Assembly (NCBI GenBank): GCA_037446605.1
Contig: JBBIIE010000003.1
Span: 24,163 to 88,162 of the forward strand
Direction: 5' to 3'
Source of the DNA: JANXAZ01 sp037446605
GTDB taxonomy: Bacteria; Pseudomonadota; Alphaproteobacteria; Geminicoccales; Geminicoccaceae
DNA length: 64,000 nucleotides
Positions 1 through 8,135 of the stretch are shown here, piece by piece. Both the position numbers and the translations under genes were made by a program. Numbering within the stretch: the first letter of the stretch is position 1; each line of letters opens with the position of its first letter. The notes beneath the pieces were generated by a model. That model was given only the letters and a program-made list of their open reading frames with translations. It did not search any database and was not told the origin of the DNA.

Positions 1-635
1 TCGAGGATCCGGATCCCGGCTTTCCCGGCGGCGAGCACGATCTCGGCTTCGGCGAGGAGCGCCTTCTTCTTCTCGGCGTCCGAGCCGTCGGCACCTTCGA
101 AGCCGACCCCGAAGCGACCGCCGAGCTCGCCCGCCGCTTGGCGCACGCGCGTGGGGCCGTCGTGGCCGGCGAGGACCACGCGACCGCCCGCGAGGGCCGC
201 CATGAGCCCGGCGATCCGGCCGACCGGACCCGTGGCGCCGAACACCACGACCCGCTTGCCCGCGAGCTCGTGGCCGCGGCCGCGCAGGGTCTTCTCGACC
301 ACGGCGATCATCGCCGCGGCCGTCGTGAAGGCGCCCGAGGGATCGGCCATGAGCGAGATCTCGAACCAGGGCGGCAGCATCGCCGCCTTGGCTTCCTCGA
401 GCATGTCGAGCGCGAGGAGCGGATCACGCCCACCGATCAGCATCGCGGTCGCCCGGCCGTCCTCGGGCGCGCGCGAGAAGATCGCGTCCTGGACCAGTGG
501 GCGGATCTCCTCGAGTGTCACCTGCGTGTAGGGCAGGATGTGATCGAAGCCGGCGTCGGCCGCCATGTTGACGTCGAACGGGCTCGGATTCCTGAGCGGG
601 GTGAGGAAGTGGAGGACGCTCGGCGGGTTGCTCAA
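1..635 (-). CDS. mtdB: NAD(P)-dependent methylene-H4MPT dehydrogenase, C-terminus cut by window edge
   Basis: MtdB oxidises methylene-tetrahydromethanopterin to methenyl-H4MPT with NAD(P)+ in the cytoplasmic formaldehyde oxidation route. About 211 residues are visible and the last 70-80 lie off the left edge. Seen: an MtdB-like N-terminal block (SPFDVNMAADAGFD, residues 18-31, then ILPYTQVTLEE), DPSGAFTTA at 98-106, and a Rossmann loop GATGPVGR at 133-140. The start is a TTG at 635 whose last two bases form the beginning of the upstream gene's TGA stop (TTGA overlap), with GGAGAG about 7 nt upstream; no better ATG or GTG exists. It is the second gene of a minus-strand pair with beta-RFAP synthase, so enzyme and cofactor synthesis are translationally coupled. 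Family assignment is by recognition of motifs. Confidence 0.93.
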   Translation of the reverse strand, partial: MSNPPSVLHFLTPLRNPSPFDVNMAADAGFDHILPYTQVTLEEIRPLVQDAIFSRAPEDGRATAMLIGGRDPLLALDMLEEAKAAMLPPWFEISLMADPSGAFTTAAAMIAVVEKTLRGRGHELAGKRVVVFGATGPVGRIAGLMAALAGGRVVLAGHDGPTRVRQAAGELGGRFGVGFEGADGSDAEKKKALLAEAEIVLAAGKAGIRIL

Positions 636-1624
636 GGCAGGCTCTCCGGCTCGAGGGTGGAGGGGAACGAGACGAGCTCGGCCGGCCGGTTGCGGCCGGC
701 GACGACCCGGAAGCGCAGACCCGAGGAGGCGAAGCGCCGTTCGAGCTCGCGCCGGGCGGCCTCGGCCGAGGCGGCGTCCGGAAAGAGCGCCCAGCCCGTG
801 GGACCCCAGGAGGTCTGCCCCACGCCGCGCACACCTTCGGCCTCGAGCCGGGCCGCGACCTCGGCCACCACCGGGCTCGCGAACCGCCCGCCACCTTGAA
901 AGGGTGCGAAGCGTTCGCCCATGACGCGTTGGACCTCGGCCAAGGCTTCGGCCACGGGGGCGAGTTCGGCGCGGACGAGCCCGGGAAGGAGCTGGAGGAG
1001 GACGTGCCGGCAGAGCCGGTCGGCCGGATCCTCGGCGACCGGCGGCAGGTCGGCGAAGGCCGCGGCCTCACTCGGGCCGTGGACGCCCGTCCGGGTCGGA
1101 TCGAGGATCAACAGGATCCGCCAGGCTTCGGGAAAATCCAGCCGGACGGTCAGAGGGGGTGGGAGCCGATCGTCGGGGGCGCGGCCACCGTCGACGAGGA
1201 ACCCTCCCTTGGCGAAGGCACCGAGCCCGATCGCCGAGCGGCTGCCACGATCGAGCAGCTCGGCGATCGCCTCGAGCGGCGCCTCGCGCCCGAGGAGGGG
1301 CGCCAGTCCGGCGCCGATCGCGAGACCGAGCTGGGTGCCCGAACCGAACCCGGCATGGGCCGGGATCGCTTCGCGGACGCGGACCGTGATCGGCTCCGCG
1401 ACCTCCCAGGCCGCACGCAGCTTGTGCAGATGTCGCGCCGCCCGCTCGGCCTCCGGCCCTGCGATCGGAGCCGCGCCGCGGGCGAGTTCGAGCTCGGTCG
1501 CGATCTCCTCGATCGCCACGCCGAGGCTCGCGAACCGCCGGCCGAGCCTACCGGAAAGGTCGAGGAAGCCCAGATGGAGCCGCGCCGGCGCGCGCACCAG
1601 GACCCGCTCCACCCGCTCGACCAC
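632..1624 (-). CDS. beta-ribofuranosylaminobenzene 5'-phosphate (beta-RFAP) synthase
   Basis: Committed enzyme of H4MPT synthesis. In the family it condenses 4-aminobenzoate with PRPP, releasing CO2 and pyrophosphate. 330 aa, GHMP-kinase fold. Seen: an RAPARLHLGFLDL N-terminus, the GHMP glycine-rich loop AIPAHAGFGSGTQLG (about residues 86-100), and the C-terminal GVGQTSWGPTGW motif. The GTG at 1624 was chosen because GGGGGAGGT stands just upstream and homology to the family begins there; the open frame runs further 5' without family similarity. Translationally coupled to mtdB by the TTGA overlap. Divergent from the pterin carbinolamine dehydratase gene across 132 nt, which probably holds back-to-back promoters. 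The pabABC genes 5-8 kb away would make its substrate. Confidence 0.92.
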   Translation of the reverse strand: MVERVERVLVRAPARLHLGFLDLSGRLGRRFASLGVAIEEIATELELARGAAPIAGPEAERAARHLHKLRAAWEVAEPITVRVREAIPAHAGFGSGTQLGLAIGAGLAPLLGREAPLEAIAELLDRGSRSAIGLGAFAKGGFLVDGGRAPDDRLPPPLTVRLDFPEAWRILLILDPTRTGVHGPSEAAAFADLPPVAEDPADRLCRHVLLQLLPGLVRAELAPVAEALAEVQRVMGERFAPFQGGGRFASPVVAEVAARLEAEGVRGVGQTSWGPTGWALFPDAASAEAARRELERRFASSGLRFRVVAGRNRPAELVSFPSTLEPESLP

Positions 1625-1756
1625 GTTTCGACCTCCCCCTCGTCCGCGCGGCGGTCTAGCCGCCCGAACCCCCGAGGGCAAATCGCCGTTTCGGCTTGCT
1701 CGCCTTCGGCCGACCGCTAGATCCTCGGGCGGATCGGACGAGGACGGGAGGCCGGA

Positions 1757-2161
1757 ATGGCCGAGGCGAAGACGCTCCACGTCTACAGCGAGGAGGAAGC
1801 GGCCGAGCGGCTCGCCCGCGAGCTGCCGCACTGGCGGGTCGAGGGCGGCTGGATCCGCCGCACCTACCGGACCAACAGCTGGAAGGGCACGCTCATGGTG
1901 ATCAACGCCGTGGGCCATCTGGCCGAGGCGGCGTGGCACCATCCCGACATCACGGCTTCTTATGCCTGGGTCGAAGTCCGGCTCAAGACCCACGACCACA
2001 AAGGCATCACCGACAAGGACTTCGCGCTCGCCGCGAAGATCGAGGAGGTGATCATGTGGCAGCCGGGCCTCGAGGGCGGGCCGCTCGAGGGCACCCCGCA
2101 GAACGATCTGCGCTTCGCCTACATCAAATACGACAAGCCGGCGAGCGCGAAGACCGGCTGA
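1757..2161 (+). CDS. 4a-hydroxytetrahydrobiopterin (pterin-4a-carbinolamine) dehydratase family protein
   Basis: 134 aa DcoH/PhhB-type protein. The family dehydrates pterin-4a-carbinolamines, and homologues accompany H4MPT genes in methylotrophs, where a role in pterin synthesis or recycling has been proposed. Seen: the family core WKGTLMVINAVGHLAEAAWHHPDI (about residues 42-65, described here only by its HHPDI catalytic segment) and the following KTHDHKGITDKDFALA segment with paired histidine and aspartate. ATG start. No phenylalanine hydroxylase gene is nearby, so a job in H4MPT metabolism rather than phenylalanine breakdown is inferred. About 20 residues longer at the C-terminus than the shortest family members. 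Confidence 0.88.
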   Translation: MAEAKTLHVYSEEEAAERLARELPHWRVEGGWIRRTYRTNSWKGTLMVINAVGHLAEAAWHHPDITASYAWVEVRLKTHDHKGITDKDFALAAKIEEVIMWQPGLEGGPLEGTPQNDLRFAYIKYDKPASAKTG

Positions 2162-2235
2162 ACGGCGCCGGCGTTCCGTGCTCCTCGCGCCTGCGCTAAG
2201 CCCACTCGGGCGGCGACGAGCACGGGGACGGAGAG

Positions 2236-3468
2236 GTGAGCGCATCCGGGCCGAGACGGATCGAGCGCGAGGTCGTCTGTCCGTTCTGTGCGCTCCTGTG
2301 CGACGATCTCGAGATCGTGGCCGAAGGAGATCGGCTCGCGGTCGCAGCCAAGGGCTGCCCGCGGGCGATCGAGGCCTTCGCTCGCCCGCGTCCCGACGAT
2401 CTCCGCCCGCGCATCCGGGGCGAGCCGGTCGAGCTCGAGGTGGCCCTCGCCCGTGCCGCCGAACGTCTCGCCGCCGCCCGCATGCCGCTCTGGGCCGGCC
2501 TCGAGGCCGATCTCGCGGCGCTGCGCGCCGCGGTCGCCCTGGCCGAGCGGATGGGCGGGGTGCTCGATCCGATGGCGGGGGAGGGTGCCCGTGCCCAGCT
2601 CCTCGCCGTTCAACGTGCGGGCTGGGTGACCGGTACCCTCGCCGAAGCCCGCAACCGGCCGGATCTCGTCCTGCTCCTGGGCGACGGATGGCGGACGACC
2701 GCGCCGCGGCTCGCCGAGCGGGTTCTCCTGCCGGCCGTGCGGCTCGACGATCGGCCGCGGCGCCTCGTCCAACTCGGTGGAGCGCCCCCCGAGGAGCCGG
2801 CGATCGAGCATCTGCCCTGTGCGGCCACGGAACTTCCCGACCGGATCGCCCTTTTGCGGGCGCTGTTGCGCGGACGGTCGATCGCCGCCCCGGAGCCCTG
2901 GCGGGAGCTCGCCACGGCGATCCGGGCCGCTTCGTACCGCCTGCTCGTCTGGTCGATCGGCTCGCTGCCCGAACCGACGCTCCTGGCGCTCCATGCGGCC
3001 GCGCTGACCCGCGAGCTCAACGCCGAGGGCCGGACGATCGGCCTGCCGCTCGCCGCCGCTCCCGGCGCGGTGACGGCGCGCCAGCTCCTGCTCTGGCAGG
3101 CGGGCGTGCCGGATCCGGTGAGCTACGCCGACGGCGCGCCCGAGCACGATCCCCTGCGCTGGTGTGGCGAACGGCTCTTGAACGACGGTGCCGCTGACCT
3201 GCTCGTCTGGATCGACGCGTTCGGCACGCGCCCGCCACCCGCCACGACGGTGCCGATCGTTCTCCTGAGCCGGCCCGGGTCGCCGGTGCCGGGAACCGCC
3301 GAGGTGACGTTCCCGGTCGCCACCCCGGGCCTCGATCACCCGGGTGATCTCTACCGCACCGATCCCGTGGTGGCGTTGCGGGCGCGCGGCTTGCGCGATC
3401 GGGTGCTACCGACGGTGGCCGAGATCCTCCTGGCGATCGGCGAGCGCCTCGCGCCGTCCCGGCCCTAG
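2236..3468 (+). CDS. fhcB: formyltransferase/hydrolase complex subunit B (formylmethanofuran dehydrogenase subunit B-like)
   Basis: 410 aa. FhcB is part of the cytoplasmic Fhc complex, which moves the formyl group from formyl-H4MPT to methanofuran and hydrolyses it to formate in H4MPT-using bacteria. Seen: N-terminal CPFCALLCDDLE (Cys15, Cys18, Cys22), characteristic of FwdB/FhcB, followed by a molybdopterin-oxidoreductase-like fold of reduced length. Starts at GTG 2236 with GGAGAGG just upstream. It lies 74 nt after the carbinolamine dehydratase gene, probably one operon. Its TAG stop and the TAG stop of the convergent DUF447 gene share the same CTAG (3465-3468). fhcA and fhcD are not beside it; only fhcC is in the window, 2 kb away. 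Confidence 0.9.
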   Translation: MSASGPRRIEREVVCPFCALLCDDLEIVAEGDRLAVAAKGCPRAIEAFARPRPDDLRPRIRGEPVELEVALARAAERLAAARMPLWAGLEADLAALRAAVALAERMGGVLDPMAGEGARAQLLAVQRAGWVTGTLAEARNRPDLVLLLGDGWRTTAPRLAERVLLPAVRLDDRPRRLVQLGGAPPEEPAIEHLPCAATELPDRIALLRALLRGRSIAAPEPWRELATAIRAASYRLLVWSIGSLPEPTLLALHAAALTRELNAEGRTIGLPLAAAPGAVTARQLLLWQAGVPDPVSYADGAPEHDPLRWCGERLLNDGAADLLVWIDAFGTRPPPATTVPIVLLSRPGSPVPGTAEVTFPVATPGLDHPGDLYRTDPVVALRARGLRDRVLPTVAEILLAIGERLAPSRP

Positions 3469-4034
3469 GGCGGTTCCGGGGAAGCGTTCCGCCAGGCCTC
3501 TTCGATCCAGCCCCAGGCCTCCTGCTCGACCGGGCCCGCCGTCTTGTCGACGAGCGGGCGCAGCCGCACCAAGCCTTCCTCGATCTCGCCCGCCGGCAGG
3601 AGGTGTCGGCGCGAGAGCAGGATGGCCGCTTCGATCACCGCGAACCGGGCCCGGTTGAAGCCCAGGAACGGTCCGTGGCGGGTGCCGTGGACCACCCGGC
3701 AGAGGAAGCGCGGGCGGAGCGCATCGGGTTCGACCGCGACCACCTCGAGCTCCTCGTGGGCGAGGCAGGAGGCCAGCCGGAAGCCTGCGATCCGCTCGGC
3801 CGGAACCACCGGCCAATCGCGCCGCCTCCCGGTCACGCAGCCGGCGAAGATACGGACGTCGTCGGTGTAGCAGGCGGTCGCGAAGGGGTGCCGTTCGAGA
3901 TTGACGAGCGTCGTCGAAGGCCGGAACGGCGCGATGACGAGCCACTCCTCCCGCTCGATCAGGCCGAGTGGCGCGACGTGGGCCCGACCGTCCGCCCCCA
4001 CCGTCACGACGATCGATTCGCGCACGAACGGCAT
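3465..4034 (-). CDS. DUF447 family protein (FMN-binding split-barrel-like)
   Basis: 189 aa, member of the DUF447/COG2457 family recurring in archaeal and bacterial H4MPT gene clusters. Seen: the N-terminal segment VVTVGADGRAHVAPLGL, typical of flavin-reductase-like split barrels, followed by RPSTTLVNLERHPFATACYT and a helical C-terminal half. No catalytic residues can be named with confidence, and the biochemical role of the family is not established to my knowledge. Its ATG overlaps the stop of the upstream DUF6513 gene by one base (TGATG), so the two are coupled. Convergent with fhcB. Function in methanopterin/methanofuran biology is inferred from neighbours only. Confidence 0.82.
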   Translation of the reverse strand: MPFVRESIVVTVGADGRAHVAPLGLIEREEWLVIAPFRPSTTLVNLERHPFATACYTDDVRIFAGCVTGRRRDWPVVPAERIAGFRLASCLAHEELEVVAVEPDALRPRFLCRVVHGTRHGPFLGFNRARFAVIEAAILLSRRHLLPAGEIEEGLVRLRPLVDKTAGPVEQEAWGWIEEAWRNASPEPP

Positions 4035-5437
4035 CAGGCCTCGGATCCGCCGCGGCGTTTGGTGAGCGTGACGCCCGGTGCCCGGTGACGGCCGAGGTCT
4101 TCCGCCGGCAGGTCGACCGCACAGCCCCAGCGCAAGGGCTCGTCTTGGACGTAGCGTTTGCCGAGGCGGAAGGCGATCTCGGCCTTGGCGAGTTCGTAGC
4201 CGAGATAGAAGGCGTGCGACCCGTCGCTCTCGACCCCGAGCCGGGGGAAGAGATCGTAAGGGTCCGTGCTCACGAAGTGACCGTCACGGTTGAAGACGTG
4301 GACTCCGTCACGCGCCACCCGGATCCGGAAGTTGGGATCGCGAATTTGCACGGCCTCGGCCGCGATCTCGTCCGGCTCTTCGGTGAAGGGGCGCCGATCG
4401 CGCAGACACAGGAGCGCCGGATCGATCCACTGCGGCGGCGTGCCTTGTTCCCGGGCGGCGAACAGGATGCGACGCGCCCGATCGGCTTCGACCACCGCCC
4501 GCCGACAATGCGGGCTCACCCGCACGACGAGCACGTTGCGGATCGCGAGCTCCGAGCAGACCGCGAGGAGGAGCATCGTCACGCCGGTCGTATCGGCGTC
4601 GGTGAGCTCGGTGAGGTTGCCGACCCCCATGAGCATCTCGACCTCGGGCAGGCGCCGGCGGAGTTCGTGGTAGCGGACGATCGAGGCCGTGAAGCCCAGA
4701 TGGACGGGATCCAAGATCGGATCGGCGAGATGCGGCCGACCGGCACGGGCGAGCCGCTCGCAGGCACGTGCCAGGCTCTCGAGATCGCCCGGCCGGGCCG
4801 GCACGAGCACCGGCGTCGCGTCGCTCTCGAAGGCCAGATCGAGCGTGTCCTCGTGCAGGCTCAACAGGAAGGCGGTGCCGGCCCGGGCACCGCGGCGCAG
4901 CTCGTCGGGATCGCCCGAATCGACGCTCACCACGAAGCCTTCCCCGCGCAGGGCGGCGATCGCCTCTTCGAGATGCGGAAAGGGCCGACCCGGCAGGCAG
5001 CCGAGGTCGATCACGTCGGCGCCTTCGGCGCGGAGCTCGCGGGCCCGGCCGAGGATCGCCTCGACCTCGAGCTCGGGGGCTTCGACGATCTCGGCGAAGA
5101 TCCGGCAATCGTGGCGCGAGAGGTCGGGCGGCGGTCCCTTGCGGCCGAGATGACGGGGGAGATCCTCGAGTTCCTCGGGGCCGCGCTCGAAGGGGGCGCC
5201 GAACTTCTGCGCGAGCGGCTCGAGCGCGCCCCGGACCCGGCCGGGGAGGACGACCTTGCTCGCCCCTTCGACCGACCCCAGCCGGCGGGCGATGATCTCG
5301 GGCGTCATGAGGGCCGCGACCTGGACCCCCATCTGGCGGATCTCCCAGGAGAAAGGCGTCTCGCCGAGGCTCTCGAGCACCTGCCGGAGGCGCGGCTCGG
5401 CGAGCCGGCCGGTCAAGAAGACGAGGTGCTCGCGCAT
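4034..5437 (-). CDS. DUF6513 dihydropteroate-synthase-like protein of H4MPT clusters
   Basis: 467 aa. Contains a pterin-binding (dihydropteroate synthase-like) TIM-barrel in the middle: EGADVIDLGCLPGRPFP (about residues 138-154), then VSVDSGDPDEL and a PVHLGFTASI region. It is flanked by an N-terminal domain opening REHLVFLTGRLAEPRLRQVL and a C-terminal extension ending in the pterin-cluster signature VHVFNRDGHF...TDPYDLFP. Related proteins in methanogens and methylotrophs are thought to join the pterin part to beta-RFA-phosphate; this is family inference, not shown here. The sequence is clearly distinct from the true FolP encoded at 14.4 kb. It heads a coupled pair with DUF447 and is divergent from fhcC over 110 nt. 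Confidence 0.83.
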   Translation of the reverse strand: MREHLVFLTGRLAEPRLRQVLESLGETPFSWEIRQMGVQVAALMTPEIIARRLGSVEGASKVVLPGRVRGALEPLAQKFGAPFERGPEELEDLPRHLGRKGPPPDLSRHDCRIFAEIVEAPELEVEAILGRARELRAEGADVIDLGCLPGRPFPHLEEAIAALRGEGFVVSVDSGDPDELRRGARAGTAFLLSLHEDTLDLAFESDATPVLVPARPGDLESLARACERLARAGRPHLADPILDPVHLGFTASIVRYHELRRRLPEVEMLMGVGNLTELTDADTTGVTMLLLAVCSELAIRNVLVVRVSPHCRRAVVEADRARRILFAAREQGTPPQWIDPALLCLRDRRPFTEEPDEIAAEAVQIRDPNFRIRVARDGVHVFNRDGHFVSTDPYDLFPRLGVESDGSHAFYLGYELAKAEIAFRLGKRYVQDEPLRWGCAVDLPAEDLGRHRAPGVTLTKRRGGSEA

Positions 5438-5547
5438 GCCGCCGATCGTGCCACGCGGTCACGGTCCCGGCCAAGGCACGCCGGGCCTCCCGCTCCCGAC
5501 ACGAAGCTCTTGCCGGACGGTCCGCTCCGCGCCGATGGTCCGGCGCG

Positions 5548-6363
5548 ATGACCGCGTGCATCTTCCGTCTCCGCGAGCCGCCGACCCTGCCGCTCGATCT
5601 CTCGCCCCTCGCACCCGAGCGGGTGGGCGGTGCGAGCGAGGCCGAGATCGCCACGATCCCGCTCCGCTACGGCAACCGCTCGGTTCCGGCGGGTGAGCTC
5701 TTCGCGATCCGCCGGGGTCGGAGCGGGGACGACACGCTCGTCTTCGAAGGCACGAACCGGCTCTGCGATCGGATCGGTGCAGGGCTCGTCGAGGGTGCGA
5801 TCCGGATCGCCGGTGACGCCGGGGTCGAGGTCGGCCTCGGCATGCGCGGCGGGCGGATCGAGGTCGAAGGTGACGTCGGGGCCCTCGCCGCCGCCGAGGC
5901 GAGCGGCGGGTTCCTCTACGTGCGCGGTGATGTCGGCGAGCGACTGGCGGGTGCTTTGCCCGGAAGCGGCGGAGCTTCGGGCGTGACGGTGCGCGTCGAG
6001 GGCCGCTGCGGACCCGCGGCCGGCGAAGCGATGCGGCGCGGGCTCTTGCTCCTCCTCGGCGGTTGCGACGACCGTCCGGGGTTCGCCCTGCGCGGCGGTA
6101 CCGTGCTCGTCCGCGGTCCTTGCGGGGCCCGCCCCGGTGCCGCCATGCGTCGCGGCTCGCTGCTCCTCCTCGAGGGCTCGGTCGATCCCGGTCCGACCTT
6201 CGTCGATACCGGTGTCCACCATCTCCTCTGGCTCGCGGTCCTGGGGCGCCATCTGGCGGGGCTCGGTCTGCCCGATCTCCCGCCATCGCGGCGGGCGCGC
6301 CGGCTCGTGGGCGATCTCGCCGATCTCGGCAAGGGCGAACTCCTGCTGTTCGGCCGACCGTAG
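5548..6363 (+). CDS. fhcC: formyltransferase/hydrolase complex subunit C (formylmethanofuran dehydrogenase subunit C-like)
   Basis: 271 aa, the usual FhcC length. Built of short glycine-rich beta-helix repeats (GXGXG/glutamate synthase domain-3 type): IRIAGDAGVEVGLGMRGG, then IEVEGDVG, LYVRGDVG, VRVEGRCG and VLVRGPCGARPGAAMRRG, followed by the FhcC C-terminus with THR/HH-containing FVDTGVHHLLW. It scaffolds the Fhc complex with FhcA, FhcB and FhcD. Starts at ATG 5548 and ends 75 nt before a small ORF. In most methylotrophs fhcC is in an fhcCDAB operon. Here fhcB and fhcC lie on the same strand but are separated by two minus-strand genes, and fhcA/fhcD are outside the window or elsewhere. Confidence 0.9.
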   Translation: MTACIFRLREPPTLPLDLSPLAPERVGGASEAEIATIPLRYGNRSVPAGELFAIRRGRSGDDTLVFEGTNRLCDRIGAGLVEGAIRIAGDAGVEVGLGMRGGRIEVEGDVGALAAAEASGGFLYVRGDVGERLAGALPGSGGASGVTVRVEGRCGPAAGEAMRRGLLLLLGGCDDRPGFALRGGTVLVRGPCGARPGAAMRRGSLLLLEGSVDPGPTFVDTGVHHLLWLAVLGRHLAGLGLPDLPPSRRARRLVGDLADLGKGELLLFGRP

Positions 6364-6462
6364 CGCCGTTCGGCTTGGCGCGGTCCCGTCATCCGCGTCA
6401 TCATCGCGGGCGTAAGAGGTGAGGGCACCCGCGCGCGAATGGGTGGCCCGGAGATCCGTTCG

Positions 6463-6660
6463 ATGCTCTACGTCCTGACCTTCGTCGCCTGCCTCGCCGG
6501 CGCGGGCGAACCGCGCTGCGATCGGATCGAGCTCCCCTGGGACGGTCCTGCCTTCCGCTGCCAGCTCTTCGGCCAGATGGAGATCGCCCGCTGGCTGCGC
6601 GAGCATCCGGGTTTCGTCCTCGAAGGCGGCTGGCGCTGCGAGCGCGGCCGGAGCATCTGA
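6463..6660 (+). CDS. small hypothetical protein with hydrophobic N-terminus
   Basis: 65 aa if started at ATG 6463, chosen because it begins directly with a hydrophobic segment (MLYVLTFVACLAGA); a longer frame from ATG 6439 adds eight polar residues. After a likely signal or anchor segment come two cysteines (PRCDRIELPW and FRCQLFGQ) and a C-terminal WRCE, giving three cysteines downstream of the leader. It resembles short alphaproteobacterial hypotheticals with scattered Cys, and no function is known to me. It sits between fhcC and pabB on the same strand with gaps of about 75-100 nt, so it could belong to the C1/folate transcript. Confidence 0.5.
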   Translation: MLYVLTFVACLAGAGEPRCDRIELPWDGPAFRCQLFGQMEIARWLREHPGFVLEGGWRCERGRSI

Positions 6661-6734
6661 CGGTCACGCGAGAGGACCCGGAGACGTCGCTCGGGACGTT
6701 GCGGGGTGGCGGGCGCGGCGCCTAGCCTCCGCCC

Positions 6735-8135
6735 GTGAGCCTCTTCGTCCGCGAGATCCCGTTCCTCGATCCGCTGCGGGCCTTCGCCGCGCTGCGCGAT
6801 CTGCCGGCGCCGGTTCTGCTCGACAGTGCGCGGCTCGACCCGGGGCTCGGTCGCTGGAGCTGGGCGGCGGCCGATCCCTTTCTCGTCTTGTCGAGCCGCG
6901 ACGGGCGGATCCGCCTCGACGGCGAGCAGCGCACGGGCGATCCCTGGACGCTCCTCGAGCGCTGCCTCGCCCGCTTCCACCTGCCCCCCGATCCGACCGT
7001 CGCCTCGCCCTTCCGGACCGGTGTGGTGGGGTGGATCGGCTACGAGGCGGCCCGCCACCTCGAGCGCTTGCCTGCCGCGGCGGGCGACGAACCCGCTTTT
7101 CCCGATCTCGAGCTCGGTTTCTACGACACGATCCTCGCCTTTGACCTGCTCGAACGGCGCGCCTGGATCTCGAGCTCGGGCCTTCCCGAGCGCGCCCCGG
7201 AAGCCCGGCTCGCCCGTCGCGCCGCCCGGGCGGAAGCGTTCCTCGCACGGCTCGCGAGCGCACCGGAGCTTGCGGAGCCGAACCCGGTCGCACTCCCGCC
7301 GCCCTCGAGCAATTTCGATCGCGCCGACTTCGAAGCGGCGGTGCAGCGGGTGATCGACTACGTTCTCGCGGGCGACATCTTCCAGGCCAACCTCGCCCAG
7401 CGCTTCACGACCGTGCTGCCCGAAGGGTTCGACCCCTTCGACCTCTATCGCCGTCTGCGCCGGATCAACCCGGCGCCCATGGCGGCGTTCCTCGATTTCG
7501 GCCGAACGGTGATCGCCTCGGCCTCACCCGAACGGTTCCTGCGGCTCGAGGGCGGGCGGGTCGAGACCCGGCCGATCAAGGGGACCCGGCCGCGCGGCCG
7601 CACGCCCGCCGAGGACGAGGCACTCGCCCGCGAGCTCCTGGAGAGCGAGAAAGACCGGGCCGAGAACGTGATGATCGTCGATCTCCTGCGCAACGATCTG
7701 TCGCGGGTGTGTCGGCCGCACAGCGTGCACGTCCCCGAGCTCTGCGTGCTGGAGCGCCATCCGACCGTGCATCACCTGGTCTCGACCGTGGTGGGCGAGC
7801 TCGAGCCCGGCCGTGGGCCGATCGATCTCCTGCGCGCCACCTTCCCCGGCGGCTCGATCACGGGTGCACCCAAGATCCGGGCGATGGAGATCGTCGCCGA
7901 GCTCGAGCCCGATCGGCGCGGCCCCTATTGCGGGACGATCCTCTGGCTGGGTTTCGACGGATCGATGGACAGTGCGATCACGATCCGCACCTTCGCGATC
8001 CGCGACCGGATCGCCACCTTCGCGGTCGGTGGCGGGATCACGGCGGCGAGCGAGCCCGCGGCCGAATACGAGGAGACGCTGGCCAAGGCCCGAGCCCTGT
8101 TGCGGGCCCTTTCGGGCGAGGGAGCGGGTCCGTGA
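6735..8135 (+). CDS. pabB: aminodeoxychorismate synthase component I
   Basis: 466 aa. PabB aminates chorismate with ammonia delivered by PabA, forming 4-amino-4-deoxychorismate on the way to p-aminobenzoate. Seen: chorismate-binding core with DYVLAGDIFQANLAQRF, the signature PIKGTRPRG (around residue 280; lysine at this place marks PabB, whereas TrpE has alanine), VDLLRNDLSRVC, and the C-terminal GSITGAPKIRAMEI...GGGITA block. Starts at GTG 6735. Its TGA stop overlaps the GTG start of pabA (GTGA), beginning a tightly coupled pabB-pabA-pabC operon. The product feeds folate and, through beta-RFAP synthase, tetrahydromethanopterin. Confidence 0.94.
   Translation: MSLFVREIPFLDPLRAFAALRDLPAPVLLDSARLDPGLGRWSWAAADPFLVLSSRDGRIRLDGEQRTGDPWTLLERCLARFHLPPDPTVASPFRTGVVGWIGYEAARHLERLPAAAGDEPAFPDLELGFYDTILAFDLLERRAWISSSGLPERAPEARLARRAARAEAFLARLASAPELAEPNPVALPPPSSNFDRADFEAAVQRVIDYVLAGDIFQANLAQRFTTVLPEGFDPFDLYRRLRRINPAPMAAFLDFGRTVIASASPERFLRLEGGRVETRPIKGTRPRGRTPAEDEALARELLESEKDRAENVMIVDLLRNDLSRVCRPHSVHVPELCVLERHPTVHHLVSTVVGELEPGRGPIDLLRATFPGGSITGAPKIRAMEIVAELEPDRRGPYCGTILWLGFDGSMDSAITIRTFAIRDRIATFAVGGGITAASEPAAEYEETLAKARALLRALSGEGAGP

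Noticed and set aside
1625..1756. Distant inverted repeat GGTCTAGC/GCTAGATC between beta-RFAP synthase and the dehydratase gene
   Set aside because: The arms are short, about 55 nt apart and imperfect; no promoter boxes could be aligned with them.
424..2199. Several 100-300-codon frames opposite mtdB and beta-RFAP synthase
   Set aside because: They mirror codon structure of the real genes on the other strand, are Arg/Gly/Pro-rich, and show no motif or ribosome-binding site.
4034..5437. DUF6513 protein as a second folP
   Set aside because: The pterin-binding barrel is divergent, the protein is about 180 residues longer, and a complete FolP is encoded at 14.4 kb.
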